DNA of 64,000 bases from Prado023 sp963818445 (GTDB lineage: Bacteria > Actinomycetota > Actinomycetes > S36-B12 > CAIYMF01), in the NCBI GenBank assembly GCA_963818445.1, contig CAWFSG010000004.1, forward strand, positions 1 through 64,000. The letters run 5' to 3'. Positions 18,568-28,418 of the stretch are shown in pieces. The notes beneath the pieces are model-generated. The model did no database searches. It was not told the DNA's origin and was given only the letters and a program-made list of their open reading frames with translations. The number at the start of each line of letters is the position of its first letter. The stretch's first letter is position 1. A program made the position numbers and the translations under genes.

Positions 18568-21068
18568 TCAGGTCCCCATCGGGATCCAGACGAGGCCGAT
18601 GGCGCTGACCCTGACGTCGGACTTCGCCAGCGTGATCGACATCTGGCCGACGGCCGAGGCCTTGGTGTCCCACTCCGCACGGATGCCGGCCATTTCGGCG
18701 TCGAGCTCGGCCTGCAGGTCTGCGTACACCGCCTGCAGCTCCTCGACCTTGTCCTCGGCGGCACCGACCCGGTCCGTGGCCGCCGAGGCGCGCTTGGCCG
18801 CCGAGGTGATCGAGGTCTTGCGACCGCCGAACAGTCCGCCGAGCATGCCCATCGCATCCGAGCCGATCGCGCTCGTGCGGGCCTCTCGCTGGCGTTCCAG
18901 CGTGTTGTTGGCGGTGTCGATCTTGCGCTGCGCCGCCGTGAGCTTGGTCTGGTACTTCGACTGCAGGGCAGCGATCTCCCTGTCCGCGGCGTCCGTCGCA
19001 GCGGCCCGGCACCGTGCGGCGAAGTCCGTGGCCCCCTCCCCGATCCGGCCGTAGAGCTTGAGCTCGAGGTTGGTGGGGACGTCCACGGTCATCGACCGCT
19101 GGAGGTTGTCCGCGAGGTCACGCTGCAGCGTGGTCCACCACGTCTTGGCGCCGACTTCCGTCGGCGGGAGCCGGTAGATCGCACCTGGGGGAGGTGCGGG
19201 CAGCAGGTCGCGGTCGTCGTAGTCGACAGCGCGGAACTGGTCGGCGGCCGGGAACGGCGACAGGGGCGTCAGGATCGCCTCGTACTCCTGGTCGAGCACG
19301 ATCCCGGCCCTGGCGTCGTCGAAGCGCAGGAGCACCCGGGCGATGGCGCCCGCAGTGAGTCGGTGCCCCGGCACGGACCCGACGGAGGCTGCCCAGGATG
19401 CGGCCGGGTCCAGGTAGTGCACGGGCACGCCGTCGGCGACCTTGGGCTGCACGGGGGTCTCGTCAGCAGCCAGGGCGCTGGTTGGGGCAACCGGGGTCGG
19501 GCCCGAGGGGGCCGTGACGGGGGAGGGGCTGCGGGAGTAGCGGGGACCGGCGCAGCGGCGACGGGAGGGATGGGAGGGACCGCGGGGGCCGGTGGCGCTG
19601 CTGGTGCAGCCGGCACCGGCGCAACGACTGGAGCCGCGGGATCAGTCGAGGCGGCTGGGACCTCGGGAGCCGCCGGAGCGGTGGCAGCCGGCGCCGCGCG
19701 AACCTTCAGCGACGTGATCTGCTCCCGGGTCAGCGGGCCGCGCAGGTAGCTCATCGCCCAGCGGGTGGTGAACACCGAGACGGTGTCCTTGCTCGCCCGC
19801 TTCATCACGAACTCGCGCTTGCCCAGTCCGGAGATCGTGTCCCCGACGGCGCTGGGGTCCACCGACCCGGCCGCGCTGGTCAGGCCATCGACCAGGCGGG
19901 CCTTGTCCTGCTCGGTCTGCAGCCGGCCGATCATCCAGGTGCCCGCGTTGGACAGGGCCTTGTAGTCCACGTCCACCGGGTTCTGGGTGGAGAGCACCAC
20001 ACCGACGCCGAACGCCCGGGCCTGCTTGAGCAGCAGCATGATCGGCGGCTTGGTCGGCGGGTTGCCGACCGGAGGCAGGTAGCCGGCGACCTCGTCCATG
20101 TAGAGCAGCGTGCGCAGGTCGGAGGTGCCGCTCTGCCGGCGCATCCAGGAGATGAGCTTGGCCAGCACGACCGACACGACCGACTGCCGCTGCTCGTCGG
20201 ACAGGTGCGCGATCGACACGACGGCGCAGCGCGGACGCCCGTCCGGGCCGCGCAGCATCGACGCGATGTCGATCCGCTCGCCGACCAGCCACGACGCGAA
20301 CGCGGGCGAGGCGAGCAGGCCGTTGAGCTTCATCGCCAGCTTCATCCGGTCGTCGGCGGGGTAGTAGGAGTCCAGCTCGAGGACGCCGATCTTGCGCACT
20401 GGCGGCTGCTGCACGGAGGCGACCAGCGTCGCGAGGTCCAGCGCGCGGCCGTGGGTCCATGCGTCGTTGATGATCGTCGAGAGCAGGATGTGCTCCCGCG
20501 AGCTGAGCGGATCGGCCTCGATGCCGACCAGGTTCAGAAGGCTCGACACGTAGGCGTCGATCTCCTCCTGAACTGCCTGCGGGTCACTCATGTCGGCGGG
20601 CACGTCGAGCGTCCCGATGATGTTCAGGCCGACGCCGTGCGGGGCGCCGGGGGTGTAGATCGTGACCTCGACGCCCTCGTGCAGGGAGCGGACGTGCTCG
20701 GCGCCCAGCCCCCAGCCCGCAAGGCCCTTGGTCCACGTCTCGGACTGGGCGGCAGCGAACTCGGTCACCGACTGGCCGGCCTTGCTCGCGTCGCCCTCGT
20801 TGACCCAGGGCTGGAACTCCGCGGGGGCAAGGTTCGGGAAGGTCAGTGCGAGGTTGGTCAGGTCCCCCTTCGGGTCGATGAGCAGGGCCGGCACCCCGGC
20901 GGCCAGGCACTCCTCGATCAGGACCACGCCCAGGCCGGTCTTGCCCGAGCCGGTCATGCCGACGATCACGCCGTGCGTGGTCAGCTCATCGGTGGGAACC
21001 CCCGCGGGGTCCGCCGTCCTCTCGTGCGTCGCAGCATCGACGATCCCGCCCAGCCTCAGTTCAGCCAT
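18568..21068 (-). CDS. HerA-like ATP-binding protein with coiled-coil C-terminus, frameshifted
   Basis: Read as one protein of about 833 residues. The first ~500 residues are a HerA/FtsK-superfamily ATPase with Walker A GMTGSGKTGLG near residue 43 and Walker B TLLYMDEVAGYLP. An Ala/Pro-rich linker follows, then a C-terminal segment with a predicted coiled coil (EIAALQSKYQTKLTAAQRKI and following). The frame changes inside the linker near 19519-19523, a run of five G on the plus strand. The span is 3n+2, so one base is missing or two are extra. ATG 21068 is probably leaderless. Family members may translocate DNA or protein; the role here is unknown. Confidence 0.75.
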
Positions 21069-21074
21069 GGCCAC

Positions 21075-21080
21075 AGCGTA
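21075..21080 (-). promoter_or_regulatory. -10 element of a probable leaderless transcript (HerA-like gene)
   Basis: On the minus strand TACGCT is followed by GTGGCC and then the ATG at 21068. Confidence 0.5.
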
Positions 21081-21185
21081 GGGAGGACCACCGACAGCCG
21101 GCGCGCCGAACAGCGCCAGCGCAGCCGTGTGCACGGAATCGACCATCAGATCGTCGGAATCGTTCACACGGATCGGGGGGATTCG

Positions 21186-22340
21186 CTAGGGCGTCGGGCA
21201 CACCGGCTGGTCGGCCGTCGTCGTGTCGAACGTGGTGCTCGGTTCCGGGGTCGCGCTGGGCGAGGCGCTGGCCGAGTCGTCGGTCGAGGACGGGGTGGCT
21301 CCCGGGCTGGCGCCGGCCGAGCCACCGCTCTGGCTCGGCGTCGGGGACGGCTTGGGAGTCAGCGGCTCGTCGGCGATGAGCTTCGCCCACATCTCGTCGG
21401 CCTCAGGCTGGGCCCACTGGACCCGGTTGGGGTCCGGCGGGTACACCTCGTAGGGCACGGTCGTGAACTCGATGGACTCCAGGCCGATCGCGCGCACCCG
21501 CACGGCGATCGAGGCCATCGATCGGATGCTGCCGATCCCGGTGTCGGTGGTCACCGACCTGGTGACCGCGTCGAGGAAGTCGTAGAGCTCGATCGGGTTG
21601 AAGAGCACGCCGCTGGAGGTCACCTTCTGGATCAACGAGGACAGGAAGGCCTGTTGGCGCTCGATCCGGCCCGTGTCCGACCCGTTCCCGACGCCGTGGC
21701 GGACTCGCACGTAGTCCAGGGCCTTCTTGCCGTCGAGGGTCTGGCATCCGGTCTCGAAGTAGATCTTCGAGTTCGGGTCGCTGATCGGCTCGGGGATGTA
21801 GACGGTGACCCCGCCGACCGCGTCGACCATGTCGACGAACCCGACGAAGTCCACGACGACGAAGTGGTCGATGCGCAGGCCGGTCAGGGACTCGACCGTG
21901 CGCTGCACGCACACCGGCCCGCCGATCGGGTAGGCGGCGTTGAACTGGCGCAGCGCTCCGGGGACGATCCGTCCGTCTGGCCCCACGCAGTCGGGCATCT
22001 GGACCATGGAGTCGCGCGGGATGCTCACGCCCGCCGCCCAGGTGTTGTCGGCCGACAGGTGCACGACCATCGTGGTGTCAGCCAGGCCGGGGGAGTCGCC
22101 GCCGACGACGCTGTTGGCGCCCTCGCGGGTGTCCGAGCCGATCGCCAGGACGTTGAGTGCCTGGTTCTCCTTCGCGGGCCGGACCTCGCCCAGCCCGTCG
22201 GACGGGTCGATGGTCGCGATGTTGGAGTCCAGCCTCTGGTAGGCGCTCCAGACGGCGACGGCAGTGATGCCGAGCACGGCGAGCAGGACCCCGGCCACGA
22301 CCCACGGCCAGCGCCGGCGCCGGGCACGCTCCTGCTGCAT
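21186..22340 (-). CDS. LytR-CpsA-Psr (LCP) family cell-wall protein
   Basis: A 384-residue membrane-anchored LCP protein. A basic N-terminus (MQQERARRRRWPW) and one membrane segment (VVAGVLLAVLGITAVAVW) are followed by the LCP domain. That domain has VLAIGSDTREG, SIPRDSMVQMP, HFVVVDFVGFVDMVDAVGG and the catalytic arginine region YVRVRHGVGNGSDTGRIERQ. The last ~55 residues are a Ser/Pro/Thr-rich tail. LCP enzymes attach glycopolymers to peptidoglycan on the outer face of the membrane. AGGAGG precedes ATG 22340, and a TACCCT hexamer sits about 30 bases further upstream, so this gene has a normal leader. Confidence 0.88.
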   Translation of the reverse strand: MQQERARRRRWPWVVAGVLLAVLGITAVAVWSAYQRLDSNIATIDPSDGLGEVRPAKENQALNVLAIGSDTREGANSVVGGDSPGLADTTMVVHLSADNTWAAGVSIPRDSMVQMPDCVGPDGRIVPGALRQFNAAYPIGGPVCVQRTVESLTGLRIDHFVVVDFVGFVDMVDAVGGVTVYIPEPISDPNSKIYFETGCQTLDGKKALDYVRVRHGVGNGSDTGRIERQQAFLSSLIQKVTSSGVLFNPIELYDFLDAVTRSVTTDTGIGSIRSMASIAVRVRAIGLESIEFTTVPYEVYPPDPNRVQWAQPEADEMWAKLIADEPLTPKPSPTPSQSGGSAGASPGATPSSTDDSASASPSATPEPSTTFDTTTADQPVCPTP

Positions 22341-22419
22341 CACGTCCTCCTGGTCGGCACTGTGAGGCGAGGGTAGCCCGGCTGGGGGCTGACCGGGCTG
22401 CCGTGGAGGGTCGCAGCCG

Positions 22420-23358
22420 TCAGTGGGTCGCCAGCGCGTCCAGTCGAGCGCGGTCGTAGGGGGCTGCCCCGCCCAGGTCGCTGGCGACGATCCGGGCCAG
22501 CACCTGACCCCGATGCAGGGCGTCGGCCACCGACAGCCCGGCGAACAGCAACCCGTCGAGGAAGCCGGTCGCCAGGCTGTCACCCGCGCCGGTGGTGTCG
22601 ACGACCGGCAGGTCGAGCTCGGGCGGAGGCTGCGCGGTCACGACCGGGCCGTCGTCGCCGCGCTGCACCACCATCGCACCGCGCGCCCCCATGCCGAACA
22701 CCACGAGCGAGGCAGGTCCCGCGGCGAACCAGGCCACGGCGGCCGCCACCGGATCATCGAGGTGCGCCGCGGAGGCGAAGACGAGGTCCGCCGAGGCGAT
22801 GAAGTCCGCGCGGTAGGGGTCGGCCGGGTCGCGGACGTCCTGCAGGTCCACGGCCACGGGCAGGCCGAGCGCCCGGGCCCGCGACACGACGGTGCGGGCC
22901 CAGTTGGGCAGTGCCGCGAACACCAGGTCGGTGCCGGTCAGCGCCGCCTCGATCGACTGCTCCGGAGGGCGCAGGGTCATGTGCGAGCCACCGTCGTAGA
23001 AGAAGGTCCGGCGCCCATCGGGTCGAACGAAGTTCACGGACCGGGCGGTGCCGGCGGGATCGTCGAACATCAGGGCGGTGTCGACGCCATCGGCGGCCAG
23101 CACACCTCGGACCAGTCCGCCGATCACGTCAGCCCCCGTGCTGCCCAGGATGCGCGTGTCGTGCCCGAGGCGGGCGCATGCGCGGGCGACGAACGCGGCG
23201 GCGTGTCCCACGGTGTCGACGTTGCGGACGAAGTGCCCGTCGGCCGCGAGGTCGGGATCGTCCTGGGCCAGGACAACCAGGGTGTCCAGTCCGGGGTTGC
23301 CCACCACGGTGATGCGGCCCGGGCGCGAACCTCGGGGGAGCGTCTCAGTCCAGGACAT
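22420..23358 (-). CDS. PfkB-family carbohydrate kinase
   Basis: A 312-residue ribokinase-like sugar kinase. It has the N-terminal VVGNPGLDTLV strand, the NVDTVGHAAAFVARACARLG region and the C-terminal catalytic motif DTTGAGDSLATGFLDGLL with its conserved Asp. The sugar substrate cannot be assigned. The start overlaps the last 14 bases of the DUF1015 gene on the same strand, so the two genes are co-transcribed and probably translationally coupled. Confidence 0.85.
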   Translation of the reverse strand: MSWTETLPRGSRPGRITVVGNPGLDTLVVLAQDDPDLAADGHFVRNVDTVGHAAAFVARACARLGHDTRILGSTGADVIGGLVRGVLAADGVDTALMFDDPAGTARSVNFVRPDGRRTFFYDGGSHMTLRPPEQSIEAALTGTDLVFAALPNWARTVVSRARALGLPVAVDLQDVRDPADPYRADFIASADLVFASAAHLDDPVAAAVAWFAAGPASLVVFGMGARGAMVVQRGDDGPVVTAQPPPELDLPVVDTTGAGDSLATGFLDGLLFAGLSVADALHRGQVLARIVASDLGGAAPYDRARLDALATH

Positions 23359-24562
23359 GGCTGACCAGGCCGTCGAGCAGCTTCGGCTCGAACCAGGTGG
23401 ACTTCGGCGGCATGATCCCGCCGGCGTCGGCGACCCCGATCAGGTCGGCGACGGTCGTCGGGTGCATCGAGATGGCCGCCGTCCAGGCGCCGCTGTCGAC
23501 GGCGGACTCGAGCTCGGCCAGCGGTCGCACCCCGCCGACGAAGCCGATCCTCGGATCGCGCCGGGGGTCACCGATGCCCAGCACGGGCTCCAGCAGGTGT
23601 CGCTGGAGCACGGCGACGTCGAGCTGGTCGACCGGGTCGGCGGTCCCGCGCAGCCCATCCGGGGCGCTCAGCCGGTACCAGCTGCCCGCGAGGTAGAGCC
23701 CGAACCTGCCCGGGGCAGCCGGGGTGACCGGCCCGTCGGAGGGCTCGACGGTGAAGCGCTCGGCGGCCCCGGCAAGGACCGCCGCGGCGTCCATGGCCTC
23801 GGGGGCCCGGACCAGCCGGTTGTAGGCCAGGATCCGGACCTCGTCGGCGGGGAAGGCCACGGCGAGGAACAGCGCGGTGGCCCCTGTGGGGCGGCGGGCG
23901 TGCACCATCGAGGCCGCTGCGCTGCGGTGGTGGCCGTCGGCGATGTAGAGCGCCGGCAGCTCGTCGAAGGCCCCGACCAGGGCGGCCACCGTGGCCGGGT
24001 CGCTGATCGGCCAGAGCTCGTGGAGCACGCCGCCGGGCCCGTCCACGCGAGTCGGGGCCGGCCCGGCGGTGGCCTGCGCGATGGTCCCCGCGATGGCCGC
24101 ACTGGATCGGTGGATCAGGAAGGCCGGGCCCGTCTGCGCGCCGACGGCCTCGATCTGGGCTGCGCGGTCGGCCTGCTTGTCGGGCCGGGTCGTCTCATGC
24201 CGGCGGATCCGGCCGGCGTCGTAGGCCGCGACGCTGGCGCCGCCGACGATCCCGGTCTGGGTGTGGTCCCCGGTGGTCATCCGATAGGCGTGGAAGCGGG
24301 CATCCGGGTCGCGCACGAGCATCCCGTCGGCCTGAAGGCGGGTGAAGGCCGACGCCGCCAGGGCATAGGCCTCGGGGGTGTCCGCGGGGCTGCCCGGGGG
24401 CAGGTCGATGTCCGGACGGGACACGTGCAGGAACGAGTGCGGCCGCCCAGCGGCCATCGCCACAGCCTCGTCGCGATCCATGACGTCGTAGGGCAGCTCG
24501 GCCACCTCGCCCGCACGGGCCGGGGGCGGGCACAGGCCACGGATCGGCGCGAAGAGGCTCAC
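23345..24562 (-). CDS. DUF1015 family protein
   Basis: A 405-residue DUF1015 protein. Characteristic pieces are FAPIRGLCP at the N-terminus, ELPYDVMDRDEA, TRPDKQADRAAQIEA, the IADGHHRSAAAS motif and LPPKSTWFEPKL-like residues at the C-terminus (MPPKSTWFEPKLLDGLV). Family members sit near serine or sugar-phosphate metabolism genes, but no reaction is established. GTG 24562 follows TACGAT (24571-24576) by eight bases and has no clear Shine-Dalgarno. It is the first gene of an operon with the PfkB-type kinase. Confidence 0.85.
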   Translation of the reverse strand: MSLFAPIRGLCPPPARAGEVAELPYDVMDRDEAVAMAAGRPHSFLHVSRPDIDLPPGSPADTPEAYALAASAFTRLQADGMLVRDPDARFHAYRMTTGDHTQTGIVGGASVAAYDAGRIRRHETTRPDKQADRAAQIEAVGAQTGPAFLIHRSSAAIAGTIAQATAGPAPTRVDGPGGVLHELWPISDPATVAALVGAFDELPALYIADGHHRSAAASMVHARRPTGATALFLAVAFPADEVRILAYNRLVRAPEAMDAAAVLAGAAERFTVEPSDGPVTPAAPGRFGLYLAGSWYRLSAPDGLRGTADPVDQLDVAVLQRHLLEPVLGIGDPRRDPRIGFVGGVRPLAELESAVDSGAWTAAISMHPTTVADLIGVADAGGIMPPKSTWFEPKLLDGLVSHVLD

Positions 24563-24626
24563 GGCAGCCCATCGTAGGCGGCGTGGTGCGACGGCCCCGA
24601 CGGCCCCGGCTGCTGCGTGCAGTGCC

Positions 24627-25161
24627 TCAGTGGGCGAAGGTCACGGTGATCCGGGCGCGGGCCAGCGTGTGGAAGGCCAGCCGGAATGCGACGCCCACGG
24701 GGGACCCGCCGGCCTCGACTCCCAGGTGTTCGACGTCCATCGCGTGCACCACGAACATGTAGCGGTGCGGGTGGTCGCCCTGTGGCGGGGCCGCGCCGCC
24801 GTAGGTGGCAGTGCCGAAGTCGGTGCTGGCATGGAACCCGCCGGGCAGGGCGGCGTCATCGGCCCCGGCGCCGCGGGCCAGCTCCGTCACCGACGCTGGG
24901 ATGTCCACGACCGACCAGTGCCAGAATCCGCACCCAGTCGGGGCGTCCGGGTCGAAGCAGGTGACGACGAAGCCCTTCGTGTCCGGTCGGGGCGCCGGAC
25001 CAGGCCAGCTGCGGGGAGATGTTCTGCCCGCCGGCCGAGCCGTGGACGTTGGGCATGGGCATGGGCTGCCCGTCGACCAGGTCCGTGCTCGTCACCTCGA
25101 ACCACGGGCGCGGCGGCAGGAACTCGTACGGGTCGGGGGCCATCGGGCGCTGCAGTGACAT
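24627..25161 (-). CDS. PEBP/YbhB-family protein, frameshifted
   Basis: Read as one protein of about 177 residues of the phosphatidylethanolamine-binding/Raf-kinase-inhibitor-like (YbhB) family. The first part starts at ATG 25161 behind AGGAGG and contains GGQNISPQLAWSGAP. The second part continues in another frame with TKGFVVTCFDPDAPTG and a GFWHW stretch, which carry the ligand-site DPDAP and HW motifs. The break is near 24965-24980; skipping one base in CCGACCGG restores the usual spacing of the WSGAP-to-TK segment. The total span is 3n+1. The biological role of bacterial members is poorly defined. Confidence 0.72.
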
Positions 25162-25408
25162 CGCGATCCTCCTCCCGGGCACCGGCCGGTCGGGTCCAAC
25201 CGTCCGAGCCCTGCCTCCCAGCCAACCATGTCGGGCTGCCGGTTCGCGGGTCGGCGGGGTCGGGCGCTGCGGGTTCCTCAAGGAGCTCCGGGCGCAGGAG
25301 AACCCCGCTGCCGACGGGGGAGCAAGCAGCGGGGCCCTCAAGATCATTTTGGGCCTTCCGGGGGGGCTGGCGCAAGTCGCCTCGCGGACCTGTGGGCACT
25401 ATTGGCCC
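25162..25408. other. Divergent intergenic region between PEBP and ABM genes
   Basis: About 250 bases without a supported gene. The right end carries a weak CACTAT hexamer (25397-25402) six bases before the ATG at 25409, consistent with another leaderless start. No repeat or strong hairpin was noticed. Confidence 0.35.
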
Positions 25409-25732
25409 ATGACCTTCGTCGCCGTCAATGTCCTGACCGTCCCCGAGGGAGCGGGGGCCACCCTGGAACAGCGCTTCGCCCGCCGCGCGGGCTCGGTCGA
25501 GAAGGCGCCCGGGTTCGAGCACTTCGAGCTGCTCCGGCCGTTGGAGGGCACGGAGTCGTACCTCGTCTACACCCGCTGGGCCAGTCGCGAGGCGTTCGAG
25601 GAGTGGACCGGGTCGCAGTCGTTCAACGCCGGGCACGGACAGGCCAGCGGCCGCGGGGAGTCCGAGCGCCCGGCCGCCACGGGCTCGACGATCTGGAGCT
25701 TCGAGGTCGTCCAGGAGGCTGACCCGGCCTGA
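25409..25732 (+). CDS. Antibiotic biosynthesis monooxygenase (ABM)/heme-degrading monooxygenase-like protein
   Basis: A 107-residue ferredoxin-like ABM-domain protein. The strands FVAVNVLTVPEG and FEHFELLRPLEG, and WASREAFEEWTGSQSFNAGHG, match the IsdG/MhuD-like subgroup that binds heme. The Asn/Trp/His set expected for heme oxygenases is only partly certain, so heme degradation is inferred. ATG 25409 is the family start; a long in-frame extension upstream is not supported. The gene is monocistronic, followed by an acyl-CoA dehydrogenase with its own -10 element. Confidence 0.78.
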   Translation: MTFVAVNVLTVPEGAGATLEQRFARRAGSVEKAPGFEHFELLRPLEGTESYLVYTRWASREAFEEWTGSQSFNAGHGQASGRGESERPAATGSTIWSFEVVQEADPA

Positions 25733-25767
25733 GCCGGACGCCCCGTCGCCCATGGAGTGGCACCGTC

Positions 25768-25773
25768 TAGCGT
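25768..25773 (+). promoter_or_regulatory. -10 element of a probable leaderless transcript (acyl-CoA dehydrogenase)
   Basis: TAGCGT is followed by GAGCCC and then ATG 25780, with no Shine-Dalgarno. Confidence 0.5.
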
Positions 25774-25779
25774 GAGCCC

Positions 25780-26934
25780 ATGGGAACAGAGTGGACAGAC
25801 CCGTTCAACACGCCTGAGCGCAGGGCCCTGCGCCAGTTGACCCGCGACTTCGTCACGCGGGACGTGCTGCCCGACCTCGACGAGTGGGAGCGGGACGGGG
25901 AGATCCCCAGGTCCCTGCATGAGCGTGCGGCCAGCGCCGGGCTGCTGGGCCTCGGCTTCTCCGAGGACGTCGGCGGCAGCGGGGGAGACCTGATCGACGG
26001 ACTGGTCATGACCGAGGAGCTGATCCAGACGGGGGCCAGCGGGGGACTGGCCGCAGGCCTGTTCACGCATGGGATCGCGCTTCCGCACATGGTGGCCGCC
26101 GGGGATCGCGACCAGATCGAACGCTTCGTCCGGCCGGTCCTGGAGGGCAGGGCGATCGCGGCCCTGGCGATCACCGAGCCCGACGGGGGCTCGGACGTCG
26201 CCGCGCTGCGCACGAGGGCCGAGCGCGATGGCGATGAGTACGTGGTCAACGGCTCGAAGATCTACATCACCTCGGGTGCTCGTGCCGATTGGGTCGTGGT
26301 CGGGGTGCGCACGGGGGGGCCGGGGTTCGGCGGCATCTCGCTGATCGTGGTCCCGACCGATACACCGGGATTCAGCGTCGTCAGGCGCCTGGAGAAGATC
26401 GGCTGGCACTGCTCGGACACCGCCGAGCTGGCCTTCACGGACTGCCGCGTGCCTGCCGCCAACCTGGTCGGCGTGCCCGGCTCGGGCTTCATCCAGATCG
26501 CGATGCAGTTCGTGGTGGAACGGCTGTCCATCGCCGTTCAGGCCTACGCCACCGCCCAGCGCTGCCTGGACCTCGCGCTGGAATGGGCCAAGATGCGCCA
26601 CACGTTCGGCAAGCCGCTGACCGCGCACCAGGTGGTCCGCCACCAGCTGGTCGAGATGGACCGACTGACCGACGTCGCGCGCACCTACACCCGCCAGATC
26701 GCCCTGCGCCACGTCGCCGGCCAGGAGGTGATCGCCGAGGCCGCGCTGGCCAAGAACACCGCGGTCGCCGCCGCCGAGGCAGTGAGCTACCAGGCCATCC
26801 AGATCTTCGGTGGCCAGGGCTGCATGAGCGATTCCGAGGTGGAGCGGCACTACCGCGACGTGCGGATCCTGTCGATCGGCGGCGGTGCCACCGAGGTCAT
26901 GACTGAGCTGGCCGCCCGGCGCCTGGGGTTGTAG
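25780..26934 (+). CDS. Acyl-CoA dehydrogenase
   Basis: A 384-residue flavoenzyme of the acyl-CoA dehydrogenase family. Motifs are AALAITEPDGGSDVAAL (FAD/substrate loop), KIYITSGARADWVVV, the C-terminal helical domain with EWAKMRHTFGKPLTAHQ and the dimer/FAD motif YQAIQIFGGQGCMSDSEVE. The expected position of the catalytic Glu lies in the VERHYRDVRILSIGGGATEV segment typical of short/branched-chain enzymes. It oxidises an acyl-CoA thioester to the enoyl form; chain specificity cannot be told. No beta-oxidation partner is adjacent. Confidence 0.9.
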   Translation: MGTEWTDPFNTPERRALRQLTRDFVTRDVLPDLDEWERDGEIPRSLHERAASAGLLGLGFSEDVGGSGGDLIDGLVMTEELIQTGASGGLAAGLFTHGIALPHMVAAGDRDQIERFVRPVLEGRAIAALAITEPDGGSDVAALRTRAERDGDEYVVNGSKIYITSGARADWVVVGVRTGGPGFGGISLIVVPTDTPGFSVVRRLEKIGWHCSDTAELAFTDCRVPAANLVGVPGSGFIQIAMQFVVERLSIAVQAYATAQRCLDLALEWAKMRHTFGKPLTAHQVVRHQLVEMDRLTDVARTYTRQIALRHVAGQEVIAEAALAKNTAVAAAEAVSYQAIQIFGGQGCMSDSEVERHYRDVRILSIGGGATEVMTELAARRLGL

Positions 26935-26991
26935 TCCCAGTGGTGAGCAACTGACGGGTGGCTCTGCCTCCTGATCCCGGGGGCGCGGCCC

Positions 26992-26997
26992 TAGGGT
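26992..26997 (+). promoter_or_regulatory. -10 element of a probable leaderless transcript (UDP-glucose pyrophosphorylase)
   Basis: TAGGGT is followed by seven bases and then ATG 27005, with no Shine-Dalgarno. Confidence 0.5.
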
Positions 26998-27004
26998 GAG
27001 ACCC

Positions 27005-28399
27005 ATGAGTGCCGACGGACTGCGACTCGCCCAGGACAAGATGCGCGGGGCTGGCGTGGACGCCAGCGCCATCGACGTCTTCTCGCACTACTACGGGCTC
27101 CTGGAGTCCGGGGCGACGGGGCTGATAGCGGAGGACTCGATCGAGCCGCTCCTCGACCCCCCGGCGCTGGCTGACGTCGTGGTCGATCCGGAGGCGGCCC
27201 GCGGGGCGCTGGCCCAGACGGTCCTCATCAAGCTCAACGGCGGGCTGGGCACCTCGATGGGGATGGACCGGGCGAAGTCCCTGCTGCCGGTGCGCGACGG
27301 GATGTCCTTCCTCGATGTCCTGGTCGGCCAGGTGCGTGCGGCGCGGGAGGCCTACGACGTGCCCCTGCCCCTGATCCTGATGAACAGCTTCCGGACCCGT
27401 GAGCAGAGCCTGGAGGCATTGGCGTCGCACCCCGACATCGCCGTCGACGGCCTGCCCCTGGACTTCCTGCAGAACCAGGAGCCCAAGCTGCTGGCGGATG
27501 ACCTGACCCCGGTCGACTGGCCGGCGGATCCCGCCCTGGAGTGGTGCCCGCCGGGCCATGGCGACCTGTACACGGCGATCCGGTCCTCCGGCGTGCTCCA
27601 GGCCCTGCTCGACCTCGGCTACCGGTACGCCAACACCTCCAACGCCGACAACCTCGGGGCGGCTCCGAATGCGACGCTCGCCGGTTGGTTCGCCGCGTCC
27701 GGGGCGCCGTATGCCGCCGAGCTGTGCCGCCGCACCCCGGCCGACCGCAAGGGTGGGCACCTGGCGATCCGCAGGTCTGACGGCCGCCTGATCCTGCGCG
27801 ACACCGCGCAGACCGCTCCTGAGGAGATGGACTTCTTCACCGACGAGCACCGGCACCCCTACTTCCACTGCAACAACCTGTGGTTCGACCTCGAGAAGCT
27901 GCACGCCGCCCTGGTCGAGCGCGGCTCGGTGCTGGGGCTGCCGCTGATCCGCAACGCGAAGAATGTCGACCCCACCGATCCGGGTTCCCCGAAGGTCGTC
28001 CAGGTCGAGACTGCGATGGGAGCGGCGATCGAGGTGTTCGAGGGAGCGCAGGCGATCGTGGTCGGACGCGACCGGTTCCTGCCGGTGAAGACGACCGACG
28101 ACCTGTTGCTCCTGCGCTCGGATGCCTACACCCAGGCCCCGGACGGAACACTCCAGCGCACCAGCGACCCGACCCCACTGGTCCAGTTGGACCCCCGCTT
28201 CTACCGCACGATGGCCGACTTCGACGCCAGGTTCCCTGCGGGCCCGCCGTCCCTGCGGTCGGCCACCCGCTTGGCAGTGCGTGGCGACTGGACCTTCGGC
28301 CGCGACGTGGTGGCGGTCGGCGACGTCGAGCTGCCTGACACCGGGGGTCGCGAGGTCGTCGCCGACGGGACGAGGCTCGGACCGCAGCCCAGCCAGTGA
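27005..28399 (+). CDS. UTP--glucose-1-phosphate uridylyltransferase, eukaryote-type (UDPGP family)
   Basis: A 464-residue UDPGP-family nucleotidyltransferase, the long type also known from bifidobacteria and eukaryotes and not the bacterial GalU fold. It shows LIKLNGGLGTSMGMDRAKSL (nucleotide-binding loop), MNSFRTREQSL, CPPGHGDLYTAI and FHCNNLWFDL. It makes UDP-glucose from UTP and glucose-1-phosphate, feeding glycogen, trehalose or wall polymers. In this window glucose-1-phosphate could come from the phosphorylases further downstream, which is inference. ATG 27005 is preferred to the ATG nine bases upstream because of the -10 spacing. Confidence 0.88.
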   Translation: MSADGLRLAQDKMRGAGVDASAIDVFSHYYGLLESGATGLIAEDSIEPLLDPPALADVVVDPEAARGALAQTVLIKLNGGLGTSMGMDRAKSLLPVRDGMSFLDVLVGQVRAAREAYDVPLPLILMNSFRTREQSLEALASHPDIAVDGLPLDFLQNQEPKLLADDLTPVDWPADPALEWCPPGHGDLYTAIRSSGVLQALLDLGYRYANTSNADNLGAAPNATLAGWFAASGAPYAAELCRRTPADRKGGHLAIRRSDGRLILRDTAQTAPEEMDFFTDEHRHPYFHCNNLWFDLEKLHAALVERGSVLGLPLIRNAKNVDPTDPGSPKVVQVETAMGAAIEVFEGAQAIVVGRDRFLPVKTTDDLLLLRSDAYTQAPDGTLQRTSDPTPLVQLDPRFYRTMADFDARFPAGPPSLRSATRLAVRGDWTFGRDVVAVGDVELPDTGGREVVADGTRLGPQPSQ

Positions 28400-28418
28400 C
28401 CCGGATCCGCAGGCATGG

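Noticed and set aside
20205..22376. A 723-codon plus-strand open frame across the HerA-like and LCP genes
   Set aside because: It spans two real minus-strand genes and their promoter region and has no recognisable domain.
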